DNA from: Paraphysomonas bandaiensis
Taxonomy: Eukaryota > Chrysophyceae
Assembly: GCA_965644295.1 (NCBI GenBank)
Contig: CBFFRP010000028.1
Span: 1 to 64,000, forward strand
Direction of reading: 5' to 3'
Length of the DNA: 64,000 nucleotides
The notes under the pieces are model-generated. The model worked only from the letters and a program-made list of their open reading frames with translations, did no database searches and was not told the origin of the DNA. The translations under genes and the position numbers were made by a program. Of this stretch, positions 34,320-46,403 are shown piece after piece (position 1 is the stretch's first letter; each line of letters starts with the position of its first letter).

Positions 34320-37300
34320 TCAAACTAGCCACCTAGGTCGCTTGTGGCTTGGTAATTGTGATTTAGGTGTCTCTGAGGTTGTTGATCGCTTCCTGTTGCT
34401 GCTGGATGGGATGTCGAACCCAGCTCCCACCATCAATGTAGTTCGCAATGTGCGGAAGTTATTTGCTCCTAGTGGTTTCGTAAGGAGGTCGGCTAACATT
34501 GACTTTGTGGATATATGATCCACAGTCAAAATGTTCTCCGCAATGTGTTCACGGATGAAGTGTGGTATCGAATCGCGATATATGTTTTGTACGTCGATGA
34601 TGAGTAGGATTGTAACATAATTGGACTGCACCTTTATTATCGCACCAAATAGTTGTTGAGAATGGAAGTTTGAAACCAATTTCTGGTAATAAAGAGCGTA
34701 GCCATAATGCTTCCTGAGCTGCTGACGATAAAGCCATATACTCAGCTTCAGTAAATGACAATGCCACAGTTGTCTGTAATTGAGATTGCCATGATATAAG
34801 ACAATTACCTATGACGAATGTAAAAGCTGTAGTGGACCGTCGAGTGAGGTGACATCGTGCCCAATCGCTATCGCAGTATCCTGACAAAGTTATGTGGGAT
34901 CCAGAATATAACAATCCTTGCTTAGCAGTGCCTTTGAGATACCTAAGAACATGTAACGCAGCATTACAGGTAATTAGATTGGGCATATCAGAAAATCTGG
35001 CAAGAGTATTGACTGCATAGGCGATATCCGGTCGAGTGCATACAGCTAGATACATCAGGGAACCTATGAGTTCCTTGTAGGGGAAATTCTGAACATAACT
35101 TTGATTTGACTCTGAAAGATGATTGTATTCATGTAAATTATAGTTGAAAGACAGTAACATAGGTGTTGACATGGGTTACAGTTGGACATATTGAATTTGT
35201 CCAGTAGTTTTCTGACATACTGCTCCTGACTGAGAGTCGTGATATTCTTGTCAAAATCTTGATGGATGGAAATGCCCACAAGTAATAATATAAGAGTCCG
35301 AGATCCGTAATTTCGAACTTTTTGGATAAATGGTCTTTGAATTGTTGGATATCAGTGTCGGATGTGGATGCTATAATAATATCATCCACATACATGGCTA
35401 TTAGCATAATCCTGCCATTAATCTGCTTTTTGAATATACACGGGTCAGATATTAGTCTGGTGAAACCCATATCTAGCATAAAATTTGTACAGCACTTATA
35501 CCAGTTAAGACCTGCTTGCTTTATAGACAATATAGATGCCATTCATCAGTTTGAGGACTTTTCCGTCAGGGACGTCCATGCCAGGAGGGGGATGCATGTA
35601 TATGTCCTCTTCGAGGTCAGCATTGATGTACGCAGTTGTGAAATCGATTTGGTGCAATTTGAGTCTCATAATGGTCGAAAGGGCAATAATTGTACGTAGT
35701 GATTTAGCCTTCGCGACGGGGCTGTATGTATCATTGTAATCGATGCCTTGGATTTGAGTAAAACCCTGTGCGACCAGTCGAGCCTTGAATTTGATATCAT
35801 TCTGTTTTCTTTTTATTTTGAGTATGAGTTTCCCCTTTATGGCTCTTGCTCCAGGTGGTAACGCAGTGTATCTCCAGCATCCTTTCCTCTGAAGAGTGGA
35901 TATTTCTCTGTTGATAGCATCGATCCACTGTTGTTTATATTGACCTGAAATAGCATCTTGAACACTCTTTGGTGTATCGGTTAGCTCGTCAATGTCATCG
36001 CAATTACTGATAGCATGCATAACAATATCAATATTGTTTGTATGTTATTTTAATATACATTGTGTGTCATGTGCCATATGATTTACTACATGTTTAGCAT
36101 TTACATCACATGTATATACACCATCACCAAGTTTATGTACATTTACAATTACCCGTTTCCTGGCCATTCTCTTGCTTCGGAGAACACTCTTTTTACCAGC
36201 TAAGAATTGTTGTTTTGCTGTAGCACGGACCTTACTTGGCCCTTCAGGTGTACCCTGATTTTCCCAATCTCCCGATGAATCAGCAGGCTTGTAATAGCGT
36301 TTGGCCACACGCTGACACACACGATCCACTTGACTGTGTGGTGCCGGATTCGGCACTAGATTCCCATTGAATTGTTTCGAAGGACGAGTCTTCGCTATCT
36401 TTGCATCGGAGTGGGTAGGTTCATCCCGATGGCTGCTGATTCTCTCCTGCGCGGCATCATGATGTCTTAGATTCACGCCACTCCCCCTGGAAGTAGCGGC
36501 TGGCGCTGGAGATCCATTAACTGTGTATCGGGGTCTCGATCTGATTTGCTGGATTTATTTATTGGGGTTTTCGATCGAGAATTACTACATTTGAGACCAA
36601 CTGCTTTGAGTTCTATGTATTCTTCGGTGTACTTTTCGACGTCTGCAGCATGAATGGGGTCGTCGAGCTGAATGAGGCGTGTGTAGTGTCACCGCTGTTG
36701 TCCACTAGACCACGATACGCTGCGATTAGGCCTTTTCTGAGCTTTATTTGAGTCGTTACATATATGTTAATCCATCGTCTGGATCTACATGTGCTAGACC
36801 TATGAGATATTTGAAACTTTCTACTGTCCTGGAGAGGTCTCATTCTCTCTGAAGATCTCATTTATCTCCTTAAAATATCTCTTATCCGCTGGTGGAACAC
36901 ATTCGTTGAAAAATACATGTCCTGATATAACAAAGTCTCTTAATGCGGGAACAAAGACTATATATCCAGGACCATCCTCTCGATAGCCCATAAAATACCC
37001 AGGCCAGCTATGTCTGTCCCCCAGTTGTTCTTTCGGAGACTGGAATCGATATTCACAAAGCATTTACATCCCCATATTCTTGCATAACTCAAGTCTGGTA
37101 TGTCGTTTTCGATAAACTGAAGTGGAGACATAAATCCTTTAGCTGTTTGACACGGTAACCTGTTCTTGATGTGTATTGTCGGCTTGTTCCCAGAAATTCG
37201 GTGGGAGTCCAGAGTCGATAAGGCTGCTGAGTGCTCGTTCTTTTGTTGTCCGCCATGTTCGCTCTTGGAATGGATTATCCTCGGGGGTATACGGGGAGTT

Positions 37301-39277
37301 GAAAGTCCATGTAGCCCCTATTGATTGAAGATACTCTAGAACTTTTCTTGATACCACCTCCTTCCCGCCATCCGCATGATAATGTTGTAGTCGTTTGCCT
37401 TTACTATGTAGATACATGACAACTTTCTGGATGGATTGGATGACAAAATCTTCATCTCTCGTTGGTCCGTAGGAGTCCCATTGGTGTCTGGAAGCTACAT
37501 CTGTCATCCCGAGTATGTAACGGTTGCCAGTAATGATTGCCTCTGGTGCATGATGGGGTCCAGAAAAATCGGCTACTACTAGCTCCCCCAGCTCATTCGC
37601 TTGAGCAGCATTTGTCTGATAGCGTGTCTATGTTTTCGGCGATGAGATTTACCACTAGCACAACCATCACATAGGCCACCCGGTAAAGAAGTAGCATTCA
37701 TCTCCGACTTCGTTAACTTAATACCCGTTACTAATTTTGACTGTACAGCTTTCTGTATGAGTCCAATTGAAGAATGTGCCAATCTCTTATGTGCTAGGGT
37801 TGCGAGAGGGCCTGAAGCAGTTGAAGCAAGGTGGGATTCGGCAATAGGAGTACCGAGGTCTGTTAACGGAATTTCATATATAGGCCTCCAACTCTCTTAC
37901 CCTTTGATAGCAGTATTTCATCTCAACTGATTGGTTTCCGAACAAGATTTTATACCCTAGGTCATCTAATTGGCTGATGGACACGAGTGTCCTTGAAGCA
38001 TGGTCCACATGCTTGCACTTCTTGGGGATAATATCAAGTCTTCTATGTCCTGAAGAGGTCATAGTCGATCCTGACTTAGCTGTTTGAATGTCGGTGAGGC
38101 ATTGCTCATAATTGGTGATGTATCCGGCTTCAGGTGTGATGGAGACTGTGCAGCCAGAATCAAGGGTTCCCATTCCGGCTTCTTGATCAAAAACGAAGTT
38201 CGTTTCGTCGTTTGTTGGATATCCGACTCCTCCGAAGTCTCGTCCTTTCTGTTGTAGTGGACCACTGTCTTCATAATCTGCAAACTGGTCGGAGTCGTCG
38301 TTTTCAGTGCTCTGGTGGGTCTGGAATCTAACTTTTTTGAATTTCCTACTGGTTGATTTGTTTCCGGAGGAACTCTTCATTTGTTGGATCCTTTCCCAGG
38401 GGTGTTTGTGTCCTTTTCCATCGCATCGGAAGCACTTAATGTCTTTGTCAGCTCTCTTGTCATGTTTCGGTTTATTGGAACGGTTTCTGAAAGATGTCCC
38501 CTTTTTGTGTTTAGAATTCACTTTATTTCGGGAAAATGGGGGTTTTGAAGCTGCAAGCCGAATACAGTCGGTTTTTGTTTCTTCGTTGCTTGACAAGAGC
38601 ATTCCAACAGAGGAGCTTCCTAATCCGCGTAATCTGCGTATCAGTGTTTTGTAGTCATCGATAGGGTGCATCTGCAGGTTGATTGCCAGTTCACGATACG
38701 TCATATTTTCTTTGGATACCAGGCCTTGTCGAATGCGTGATATGAGATCTTGGTCACTTATCCGATGACCATAATTAATCAGCTTGTTTCGGAGCTTTTC
38801 GACAGCGTCAAGAAAGTTGATTATCGACTGACCTTTTTTGATTTTTATGCTCTGGAACTGGCCAATCAGATCGGTGATTACATCGTTAGTCGTTTTTTCT
38901 TGGAAGTGGTTCAGCAAGTCCGTCCAGGCGGTTTTACCGTCTCCATCGGGGACGTTCTCCAAAATCCCTTCAGCCTCTTCATTCTGACCAATGATAGAGC
39001 TTGCAATGACTGACCATAGGTAGTTATTACCTTCATCATAATATCGTTTCGCATCCTGATACTGTTCGAGTCGATACTGGTAGTCCTCGTCATCTGAGTT
39101 TTCTCCTGCTTCAGGCTCAATTGAGTGATCGTTCTGTAGAGTATAAACGATCTTAGGCTTGCGATAGAACCATGCACGGCACTTCTTCTGCCACCTGGAG
39201 AAGTTCTTCGCATCGAATTTTGGCATTGAATCCTTTCGCTTGTCGGTTGAGTCGTAACTTGTAACTTTAACTGACAT
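34320..39277 (-). pseudogene. Copia gag-pol with multiple frameshifts
   Basis: Start at ATG 39277, 10 nt after the LTR (MSVKVTSYDSTDKRKD). Gag (UBN2-like, WQKKCRAWF...LINYGHRISDQDLISRIRQG) runs to a zinc knuckle at ~38400 where five residues including the last Cys are missing (CFRCDGKGHKHPWE versus CFRCDGKGHIASEC in the 61.7 kb sister). Protease motif GTLDSGCTVSI near 38170. An 8-bp deletion near 37905 shifts the frame. Then gag-pre-integrase (LCDGCASGKSHRRKH, ~37660), integrase (HYHADGGKEVV, ~37370), RT (ARLVAQGFTQIQGIDYNDTYSPV ~35760; MYVDDIII ~35390), RNase H (GYCDSDWARC ~34880) and C-terminal DLLTKPLG (~34480). Breaks separate nearly all domains; nonfunctional. Confidence 0.88.
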
Positions 39278-39287
39278 CTCGCTACCA

Positions 39288-39530
39288 AATAAAGAATTGA
39301 TCTTTATAATAGTAAAACAAGTAATGAACACGATAGAGTGAAAATTATGAATAACAATATAGAACGTACTATCATGCACAACGGAATAGTTAGAAGTGTA
39401 ACTGATAATGACGACGTTGTGATGACGATCACGTATCTTCGACAGATACCCTCTCTAATTCAGTTCATGGTATATTTCATTGAATATTATAATTCACAGA
39501 TACAATCATGTATTAAGCTGAATCCTAATA
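39288..39530 (-). repeat. 5' LTR of the copia element
   Basis: 243 bp, followed (minus sense) by the primer-binding site. Nearly identical to the 3' LTR, implying a fairly recent insertion. Confidence 0.9.
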
Positions 39531-39549
39531 AATCATCCAATTGTGTCAT

Positions 39550-39660
39550 ATCTTGACATGAGTGAGTAGAACTATATCTGTTGTCTATGTTTGCGGCTCA
39601 CGTTAGTTTCCCGGTACTTATCCCCCAGAACACTACAATATTCTTGAGGGGGTCAATATT
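39550..39660 (-). repeat. Fragment of dispersed repeat D1
   Basis: ATCTGTTGTCTATGTTTGCGG, CACGTTAGTTTCCCGG and TACTTATCCCCCAGAACAC match the D1 copies at 31.9 and 50.8 kb. Both ends are missing. Confidence 0.6.
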
Positions 39661-39876
39661 CAGACACCTTAGAAATGCAGCTTTTAAATGCTCTGAAACA
39701 GCAACATACCATATATCATATATCTATTTCATATTGTGTTGTACTTGCAACTGTAGACGCCTACTTCTAGTGTTCAAATTCTGCTAGTCCGCTAGATGGT
39801 TATTATTTGTTATTATCATAATTGATTACTGAATTACCGCGCAAAGAGTACATGCACTATCAATAGTTAAGACAGA

Positions 39877-40836
39877 CTAGTACTTGCTTCTGTTAAAGCT
39901 CTCACGCGATCGCGATCTACTTCTGAATCTATCGTGCTGTGTTGATGGTCCGTCATGGCTACTACGACTATTCCGTGGTGGACGGTTTCGGTACACTTCG
40001 TTCGAAGATTCCTGCCTACCTTCATAGTAATCGCGACGTGACTGGCGACTATATGAGTAGCATTCGTTTGAGCGGTATGGGTCCCGAGGAGAATAGTCAT
40101 ACACATACGGCGAATAGCCATCACGCTGTGAATAATCATTTCTACGAGAGAGTGGCTCATGCGTTGTGTGACGATTAGCAAACTCCCTGGAGTAAGTGCA
40201 ACCTCTACGGTCACTGCAGTGTGAATAATTGTTCTGTCTTGGATGTAATCGGCTACAGCCTTGGGTACCATCCTGTTCATATTCTCTCTCCCTTGCCATG
40301 GGAGCATGACGTGCAGAACTTTTCTCCCCACGCCTCCCTTGTATATCGCTGTTTTGTCTGCTCTCCTCTCGAACAGCATCCTGTACAAGCTGGCGGACCG
40401 GGGCCATCGACTTGTACTCACTCCCTGCACCATGAGCGACTTCGACCTTGATAATTCTGCCGTGAAGTTCGGTATTATGCAAGTCCTTAACTGCATCAGC
40501 AGCATCTCTAGCATCATCCATGGTGATAAAAGCGAAGCCTTTTGATCGACCAGTCAGCTTATTATAGTTGATCCTGACATCTGAGACAGAACCATATTTA
40601 GAAAAAAGACGCTCTAATTCCTCTTCATCGACCTAACGTATGGATGAAATTTCAGAGTAGAAATATAATAGGCAACATACGTGGAAATAAAGGTTAGCCA
40701 CAAAAAGTTTAGCATCTCCTGCATATGGCCCTGATGTATAATATAGTTTCAAAGACGGTTATATACATCCGATATTTAAACCTCGTTCATTATCCGCAGC
40801 TGATTTTGACATGCGTTCAGCTTGACACTCTGCCAT
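39877..40836 (-). CDS. RRM protein with RS-type tail (SR-like / Tra2-like splicing factor), 3 exons, 286 aa
   Basis: Exons 40836-40782, 40730-40681 and 40632-39877; introns are 51 and 48 nt; exon sum 861 nt. One RRM occupies about residues 25-105: RNP2 is KLFVANL, RNP1 is SKGFAFITM, followed by ARDAADAVKDLHNTELHGR and IIKVEVAHG. The rest is a long Arg/Ser/Tyr/Asp-rich tail with SYSRQSRRDYYE and an RS run RSRSRSRE near the end. This is the layout of nuclear pre-mRNA splicing or RNA-processing factors with a single N-terminal RRM and C-terminal RS domain; a cold-inducible RNA-binding protein is the main alternative. Start at MAECQAERMSK is the first ATG in phase. A long (ACAT)n array lies 126 bp upstream. 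Confidence 0.85.
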
Positions 40837-40961
40837 GACAATCGACAATACTATCCGAAAGCAAGGTAAAGGAAACGTCGACTACTAACACGAACTTCCC
40901 TCCAACGACATCTATCAGACACAACTCAACACTGTAGTGAACATATACCAACTGTACTTAC

Positions 40962-41017
40962 ATACATACATACATACACATACATACTTACATACATACA
41001 TACATACACATACATAC

Positions 41018-41048
<31 letters not shown>

Positions 41049-41097
41049 CATACATACATACACATACATACTTACATACATACATACACATACATAC

Positions 41098-41156
<59 letters not shown>

Positions 41157-41357
41157 CATACATACATACATACATACATACATACATACATACATACATA
41201 CATACATACATACATACATACATACATACATACATACATACATACATACATACATACATACATACATACATACATACATACATACATACATACATACATA
41301 CATACATACATACATACATACATACATACATACATACATACATACATACATACATAC

Positions 41358-41404
<47 letters not shown>
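40962..41404. repeat. (ACAT)n microsatellite, ~440 bp
   Basis: Almost pure TACA/ACAT tetramers with sporadic ACACATACATACTT variants in the first 140 bp. The long YVCM and YIHT repeat ORFs on both strands are by-products. Confidence 0.98.
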
Positions 41405-41406
<2 letters not shown>

Positions 41407-42130
41407 ATGAGTGCATATGTGAAGCTTTTTGCTACAACTGTGAAGCTACGTATTCTCTGTATACTGCGTATAAGGTATACATAGGTATACGTGTGCGTAT
41501 ATTGGGGTATATCTCTGAGTGACTTCGAAGTGAATGTGATGTGGATATATGCATATATGAGTACATGATTCAGAGGCTCTGCTGCCTCCTCTACTCACAG
41601 ACACGAGTGAGGACTATCGACAGTGTGTGGTCATAGTGGTGTATAGTGGTGTGTGCTCCTCATGAGGAGAGAGACTCGTATGATCATATGAATAATACCG
41701 CAGCAGATACACACACATACATACAGAACCCCCCCCACACATACATGCATAGACCGCATGGAGCACCCTGAATAGCCATACAACTGAAGCAGAACCGTTC
41801 ACCAGTAATGCGCTCCTGAGTGTGTTATTTTATATGGTGTATCTGCATTAATGGTGCTGTGGAAGCATGTGTATCCGTTAGAAGACTGTGACGATGTTGT
41901 TAGTGCAGCTGGTGGTGATCATCCATATGAGGACTTCCTCTATAAGGATAACATATGAATAATATGAGAGTGTGGATGAGTTGTGGGAGTGGTGGGAGTA
42001 TATGTATGTGGTAGAGGAATACCTCTTACGACCCAACCAGTGAAGAGCTTGTCGACCATATGACTCCTAATACTGTATCATTCGTAATGATCTGTTGTGT
42101 CCTGTAAATATGACTGAAGTATACATATAT
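41405..42130. other. Intergenic, no gene seen
   Basis: Microsatellite-rich with short frames only. Just after the array, GCATATGTGAAGCTTTT resembles the palindromic motifs near 43700-43790. Confidence 0.5.
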
Positions 42131-42137
42131 CATTAGT

Positions 42138-42355
42138 CAAGATTAAGGTGATGTCGTCGATAAGATGTGCGTATGTGTGTGTATGTATGAAGGTGTTGTC
42201 GTATATAAGATGTGTGTGTATGTATGTATGTATGTATGTATGTATGAAGGTGCTGTCGTAGATAAGATGTGTGTGCATGTATGTATGAAGATGTTGTCGT
42301 AGGTAAGATGTGTGTGCATGTTTGTATGAAGGGGCTGTCGTAGATAACGTATGTA
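42138..42355. repeat. Minisatellite, ~50-bp units, 5 degenerate copies
   Basis: Units read AAGGTG(A/C/T)TGTCGT(A/C)GATAAGATGTGTGTG followed by variable (ATGT)n. Frames on the minus strand are repeat by-products. Confidence 0.85.
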
Positions 42356-42429
42356 TGTACATATATTACTATCATTGTGTATCATACCGTGTAGAGTTGT
42401 TTACTAATCATTTATCAAGATGACGGTGC

Positions 42430-43596
42430 TGTTGTAGCTAAGAAATTGTAGCTTTTGATATGCACTACTTAAAATTAAAGAATTATCATTTATCAATGCC
42501 GTACACGATTCAACATGCAGATTTCATTGTACAAGCTACGTACGAAATTCACAATTATATCCAGCACACTAGAATATATTTCATCATTAGCACGTGGAGG
42601 AACATTATTGAAGTTGCTGTATCCATCTGGCAGCAGTCCATTATCACTCACGATAGTATTAACAAATGACATCACGCACTGTACTAGCTCGAGTAAAAGC
42701 AATAACATCACTCTTCTGTATGTCAAACGTCAAACCGACGACTTATGAGACGATATGGTCTTATTCAGCATTCAGCTCACCCTATCTCCATAGAACCATA
42801 AATCATACAGACAGATCAATGGTATTCTGGCTGTAAATCTCCAACCCTTTGGAACGAAGTGCATAATCTGACCATCTTGTCAGTTAAAGGTTTTCCACCA
42901 TTGCACATTACATTCATTGTCTTGCATGATGCTCTTCTTTGTCACTGACTTTTCTGTCCGCTTTGTGTCCTTGGTCTTGAACAAGCATTGAGTCACCTTT
43001 CCAGTAAAAAAGTTAAATCATCAAGTAAGCTACTGAATCAGATCTACTCATCAAATTCCACATCAGTACAAAATATGCCCACATGAACAAGATATAGGAC
43101 CAACTGCCTGCAATGGTACCATTAACATCATCTTCGTCGCTAAAATCGTACAGTCATTCATTGTTAACGGACTTTAAACCCCTTCTTCTTTTTGAGTTCT
43201 TTCTTCTTCAGTTCATTGATGTCTTTCTTGTAGCCATCTATTGCCTTTGCTTAGTTCTACATATGGCCAAAGTAATCAAGACAGATGTCTTTCGGGAATG
43301 GAATCTTCAAATTTTCATCATCATCAGAGCTTCAGGGTACTCTTCTTTACACCACACTGCAATATGGCCAACCTTTGCTTGTATGCTGCTTTCATTCCTG
43401 CTTTTGTTCGTTTCTTCTTATTGTCAGATACATTATCAGCATTGGAGTCAACAGATACAACACGCTGTCGGCGTATACGGCCACTTCCTCTTCCCCTTTG
43501 AGGTAACTCTTCCTCCCTGTCTGAATCTGTCTCGTTCATGTTTGCAGTAAGTATGGTCGAATATTGATATATGCCACTAACGGCTGTCATGTTCAA
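42430..43596 (-). pseudogene. Tyrosine recombinase-like (Crypton-type) relic
   Basis: Minus-strand blocks in order: a basic Ser/Arg leader (43596-43380; GRGSGRIRRQRVVSVDSN, AAYKQRLAILQCGVKKST), IPFPKDICLDYFGHM (~43280), GYKKDINELKKKE (~43215), LMWNLMSRSDSVAYLMI (~43040), FYWKGDSMLVQDQGHKADR (~42975), HFVPKGWRFTARIPLICL (~42850), LWFYGD and IRPYRLISRRFDV (~42800-42740), then NGLLPDGYSNFNNVPPRAND (~42610). The WNLM.RSDSVA, DQGHKAD and LW..GD...PYR blocks are those I associate with Crypton-type recombinases of oomycetes, diatoms and brown algae. At least four in-frame stops or shifts interrupt it. Family assignment is from motif memory only. Confidence 0.5.
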
Positions 43597-43693
43597 GGAG
43601 AATAGTAGAGTATTCTAACAGTGTTTTACAACTCATAAAGTGGCTATTTCCCTGTAAAATAGTATTTTTATTATATAAAAGTGCCAGTTTTTG

Positions 43694-43786
43694 TGTGAAG
43701 CCTAAAGCTTCACATATGCATTGAATATGATTATCTACTATATATTTGTCCGTATTCGAGGCATATGTGAAGCTTTTGGCTTCACA
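43694..43786. promoter_or_regulatory. Two perfect short palindromes upstream of the J-protein gene
   Basis: TGTGAAGC-CTAAA-GCTTCACA at 43694-43714 and TGTGAAGC-TTTTG-GCTTCACA at 43766-43786 share 8-bp arms and 5-nt loops; a half copy (GAGCTTCACATATGCAG) follows at ~43818. They sit 244-336 bp 5' of the ATG. A regulatory role is a guess. Confidence 0.4.
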
Positions 43787-43838
43787 CTAGGGGTTTTTAG
43801 ATGAGGAAAAAACCCATAGAGCTTCACATATGCAGTCC

Positions 43839-43946
43839 ATACATACATACATACATACATACATACATACATACATACATACATACATACATACATACAT
43901 ACATACATACATACATACATACATACATACATACATACATACATAC
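43839..43946. repeat. (ACAT)n microsatellite, ~108 bp
   Basis: Pure ACAT tetramers ending 84 bp before the J-protein start codon. Confidence 0.98.
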
Positions 43947-44029
43947 TACAGCTGCGCTCCCTTTCGCTCGCTCATGTTTCAATCATTCCTTTGGACAGCA
44001 CCTATATGCAGATAAAGTAGCAATAAGGA

Positions 44030-45507
44030 ATGACGGCGAGAGCTCTGTATTATATCCTTGTGTTGGGTTGCTGTGTCTATGTGCAGCCAAACCACTATAA
44101 CGTGCTTGGTGTTCCTAAAAATTCCACAGAAACAGAAATAAAGTGAGAGCTTCCATTCTGTCATACACTTTTCAGGCGTCATCTTTTGCTTTCAGGAAGG
44201 CATACCGGAAGCTGAGTCTTGTCTACCATCCTGGTATGTTTTAGTGCATTTTATATCTTTTTAAAGCCGTTGTATCTTAGATAAAATACCAGCCGATGCG
44301 AGCGATGAATATATCGAGGAAGCTAAAAGTGTATATCTTCGTATTCAGTTGGCGCATGAAATACTGAGTGATCATGATAGGCGTTTACAATATGATCTTA
44401 GTTTAGCTGGTCAAAGTTATGACAGTAGTGATGATTCTGTAAGCGCGAAGTACAAGCGACATCCATTTTCATTATTTGCGCGTTCGAAATACGTATCTGT
44501 TAAGTTTTCCATGAAACATAAACCTCCTGAAGTTGAAGAAATATCGATTGTAGTGTTTATTGACATTGATAAAGTTTATACTGGTGTGAGTGGAAATCAT
44601 ACTTATTATGTGCAGACTGTATGCTCTGCGTGTGGGGGAAATGGCGGTGATCACGGAGAGTGTCGCAAATGCTCTCATTGTGACGGAACTGGTCATTCAA
44701 ACCACTTGTTTAGCGATGGGTCGAAAGATTTCATTCATGTGTCTCAATCCACATGTGGTAACTGTAATGGAAAAGGCTGTGTCCCACGAGGCAAGTGTGC
44801 CGTGTGCAATGGTAGAGGGACGGTTCTCTCTGAGAGCATGGTGTTTTATACACTGCCACCCGGATTTCCTAACAAGCACACTCTCCAGTATATGGGAAAA
44901 GGGCATCAGAAAGCGGACGGTCGTAGTGGCAACTTAAAGCTAACTTTTGAGTATTCTCTTCCCCCTGGTTGGAGCGCTGTACCGGACACCCTCGACTTGC
45001 AGTATGATCTAAAAGTTCCGCTGTATGACATGCTGAACGGATTCACCTATAGTTTGGAGTGTCCAAACGGTATGAAGTATGAGGTAATGTGAATCGAATT
45101 GATGAGATGACGAGATAAATTATTATATTCAAGATCGATTTCAGAGAGGGTATGCCACTCCTGAGTATATTAGATGGGCACTCTATTGAGGTAGAGGGCT
45201 TCGGACTAGTATCGGGGGGCACTAAGGATGTGGGCGCATTAACCATAAAACTGGCTCCAGCGTGGAACAAAGTTGCCGCCTCAGTATGGATAGATATGCT
45301 AAAGGTGTGTTGAGCGAAATCATATGGCCACCCGTACTTATCATATTGTTTGCATAGGAATCTGGAATTCGAAGGAATAGCTCTTCATTTTGGTCTATGG
45401 TTGAGTTGTTGACATCTTTAACGAACACCCGTGGAGAATCTGGAGATGAAAGTGCAAGTAGATTGAATTTCGATATAAGTGATATATCAGTCGTCACTGA
45501 GGAATAG
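44030..45507 (+). CDS. ER-type class-A J-domain chaperone (Scj1/ERdj3-like), 5 exons, 418 aa
   Basis: Hsp70 co-chaperone. Exons: 44030-44142, 44196-44233, 44281-45076, 45145-45304, 45358-45507; exon sum 1257 nt, introns 53, 47, 68 and 53 nt. The N-terminus MTARALYYILVLGCCVYV is a signal peptide or anchor, so action in the ER lumen (with BiP) is likely. J domain: NHYNVLGVPKNSTETEIKKA, YRKLSLVYHPDK with an intact HPD whose Asp codon is split by intron 2, then AKSVYLRIQLAHEILSD. Four CXXCXGXG zinc modules: CSACGGNG, CSHCDGTG, CGNCNGKG, CAVCNGRG. A C-terminal substrate-binding region follows (DKVYTGV-type block, LPPGFPNKHTLQYMGKG, LLSILDGHSIEVEG). Intron 3 has two possible donors; 45077 keeps the frame open. 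I see no KDEL-type tail. Confidence 0.85.
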
Positions 45508-46400
45508 CCTATGGATAGACGACGCGGATCAGCTAAAGCACATACGTCCACAAAGTCTTTTTCTGCATATGCGTAGTGCCAAACTTGTGTTTTTGTATAT
45601 AACACACTGAAATCAGTGCATGCGTACCATTAAATTTCACATCCTGTTAGCCGTTGAGATATGTAAGAAGGTGGTGGTTCATATGTGATACATTAACTTT
45701 AATTATGAGTATGCCACTGAATATGTCGAAAGTCATAAGAGTATTTGAGCTTGCTTTGTATTTGTGAGCTGTGTGTATTGTGTATTAGTAAGCAATTAAA
45801 AGCTCTATTTTAATATATATGAATTATGACCACCATTTAAAGATACAGTAGCTGTAAGCGTACCGCCTATCTAAGATCTGGTAATGTTGATTGGTGGTAT
45901 GAATTTAGTAAAGTTAAATTTTCATATTGTTTAGGCTTACCAACAAACTCATTCCGAAGTAGACATTTTTTGTAGGATGACATAAGTAACAACTGAACTG
46001 CTAAACAGGTTAGAATAGGACATTTTACTGCAGTTAACCTTTTTCTACACATAAACCTTAAACTGGATTTGTTCACACCAGGGTTCCGTAACTGTTGGAA
46101 ATTGCTCATTCTTAACTAGATCTCAGAGAGAATTTGTCGTTAGACTAGATAGTTAATATCGTTTACACGAAGTTGTGACAAACAACACAATCTTATTTTG
46201 TTCCACGTATAATCTCCTACATATGTGAACCTCTCGATACTAAACATTAAACATCTCTTGAAAGATCAAGCTATATTTCAGTTTCTCAATATCATTACAG
46301 CATTTGTATATCACAATATTTCACAGTATCCTCGTACATTGTCTTCACGTGACATACCGAATACACTAGAATAGTAACAATATCTTGAATTGCGATTGCG
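45508..46400. other. Intergenic downstream of the J-protein gene
   Basis: Contains the partial D2 repeat at 45765-45885. A minus-strand 80-codon frame (46109-45867) has no recognisable feature. Confidence 0.5.
45765..45885 (+). repeat. Dispersed repeat D2, copy c (partial)
   Basis: AGCAATTAAAAGCTC, ATGAATTATGACCACC, AGATACAGTAG match the other D2 copies. Confidence 0.6.
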
Positions 46401-46403
46401 TTA

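Larger units (their letters stand above)
33846..39530 (-). mobile_element. Complete Ty1/copia LTR retrotransposon, 5685 bp, decayed
   Basis: LTRs at 39288-39530 (5') and 33846-34116 (3'), flanked by the 5-bp direct repeat AATCA at 33841-33845 and 39531-39535. A primer-binding site TGGTAGCGAG directly follows the 5' LTR, and a purine tract GAGGGGGCG directly precedes the 3' LTR. LTRs begin TATTAGG, not the canonical TG. Gene order gag-protease-integrase-RT-RNase H on the minus strand identifies the copia group. A sister element starts at 61742. Confidence 0.9.

Noticed and set aside
40926-41416. Long MYVC and YIHT repeat ORFs on both strands
   Set aside because: Translations of the pure (ACAT)n microsatellite; open in all frames because the tetramer contains no stop.
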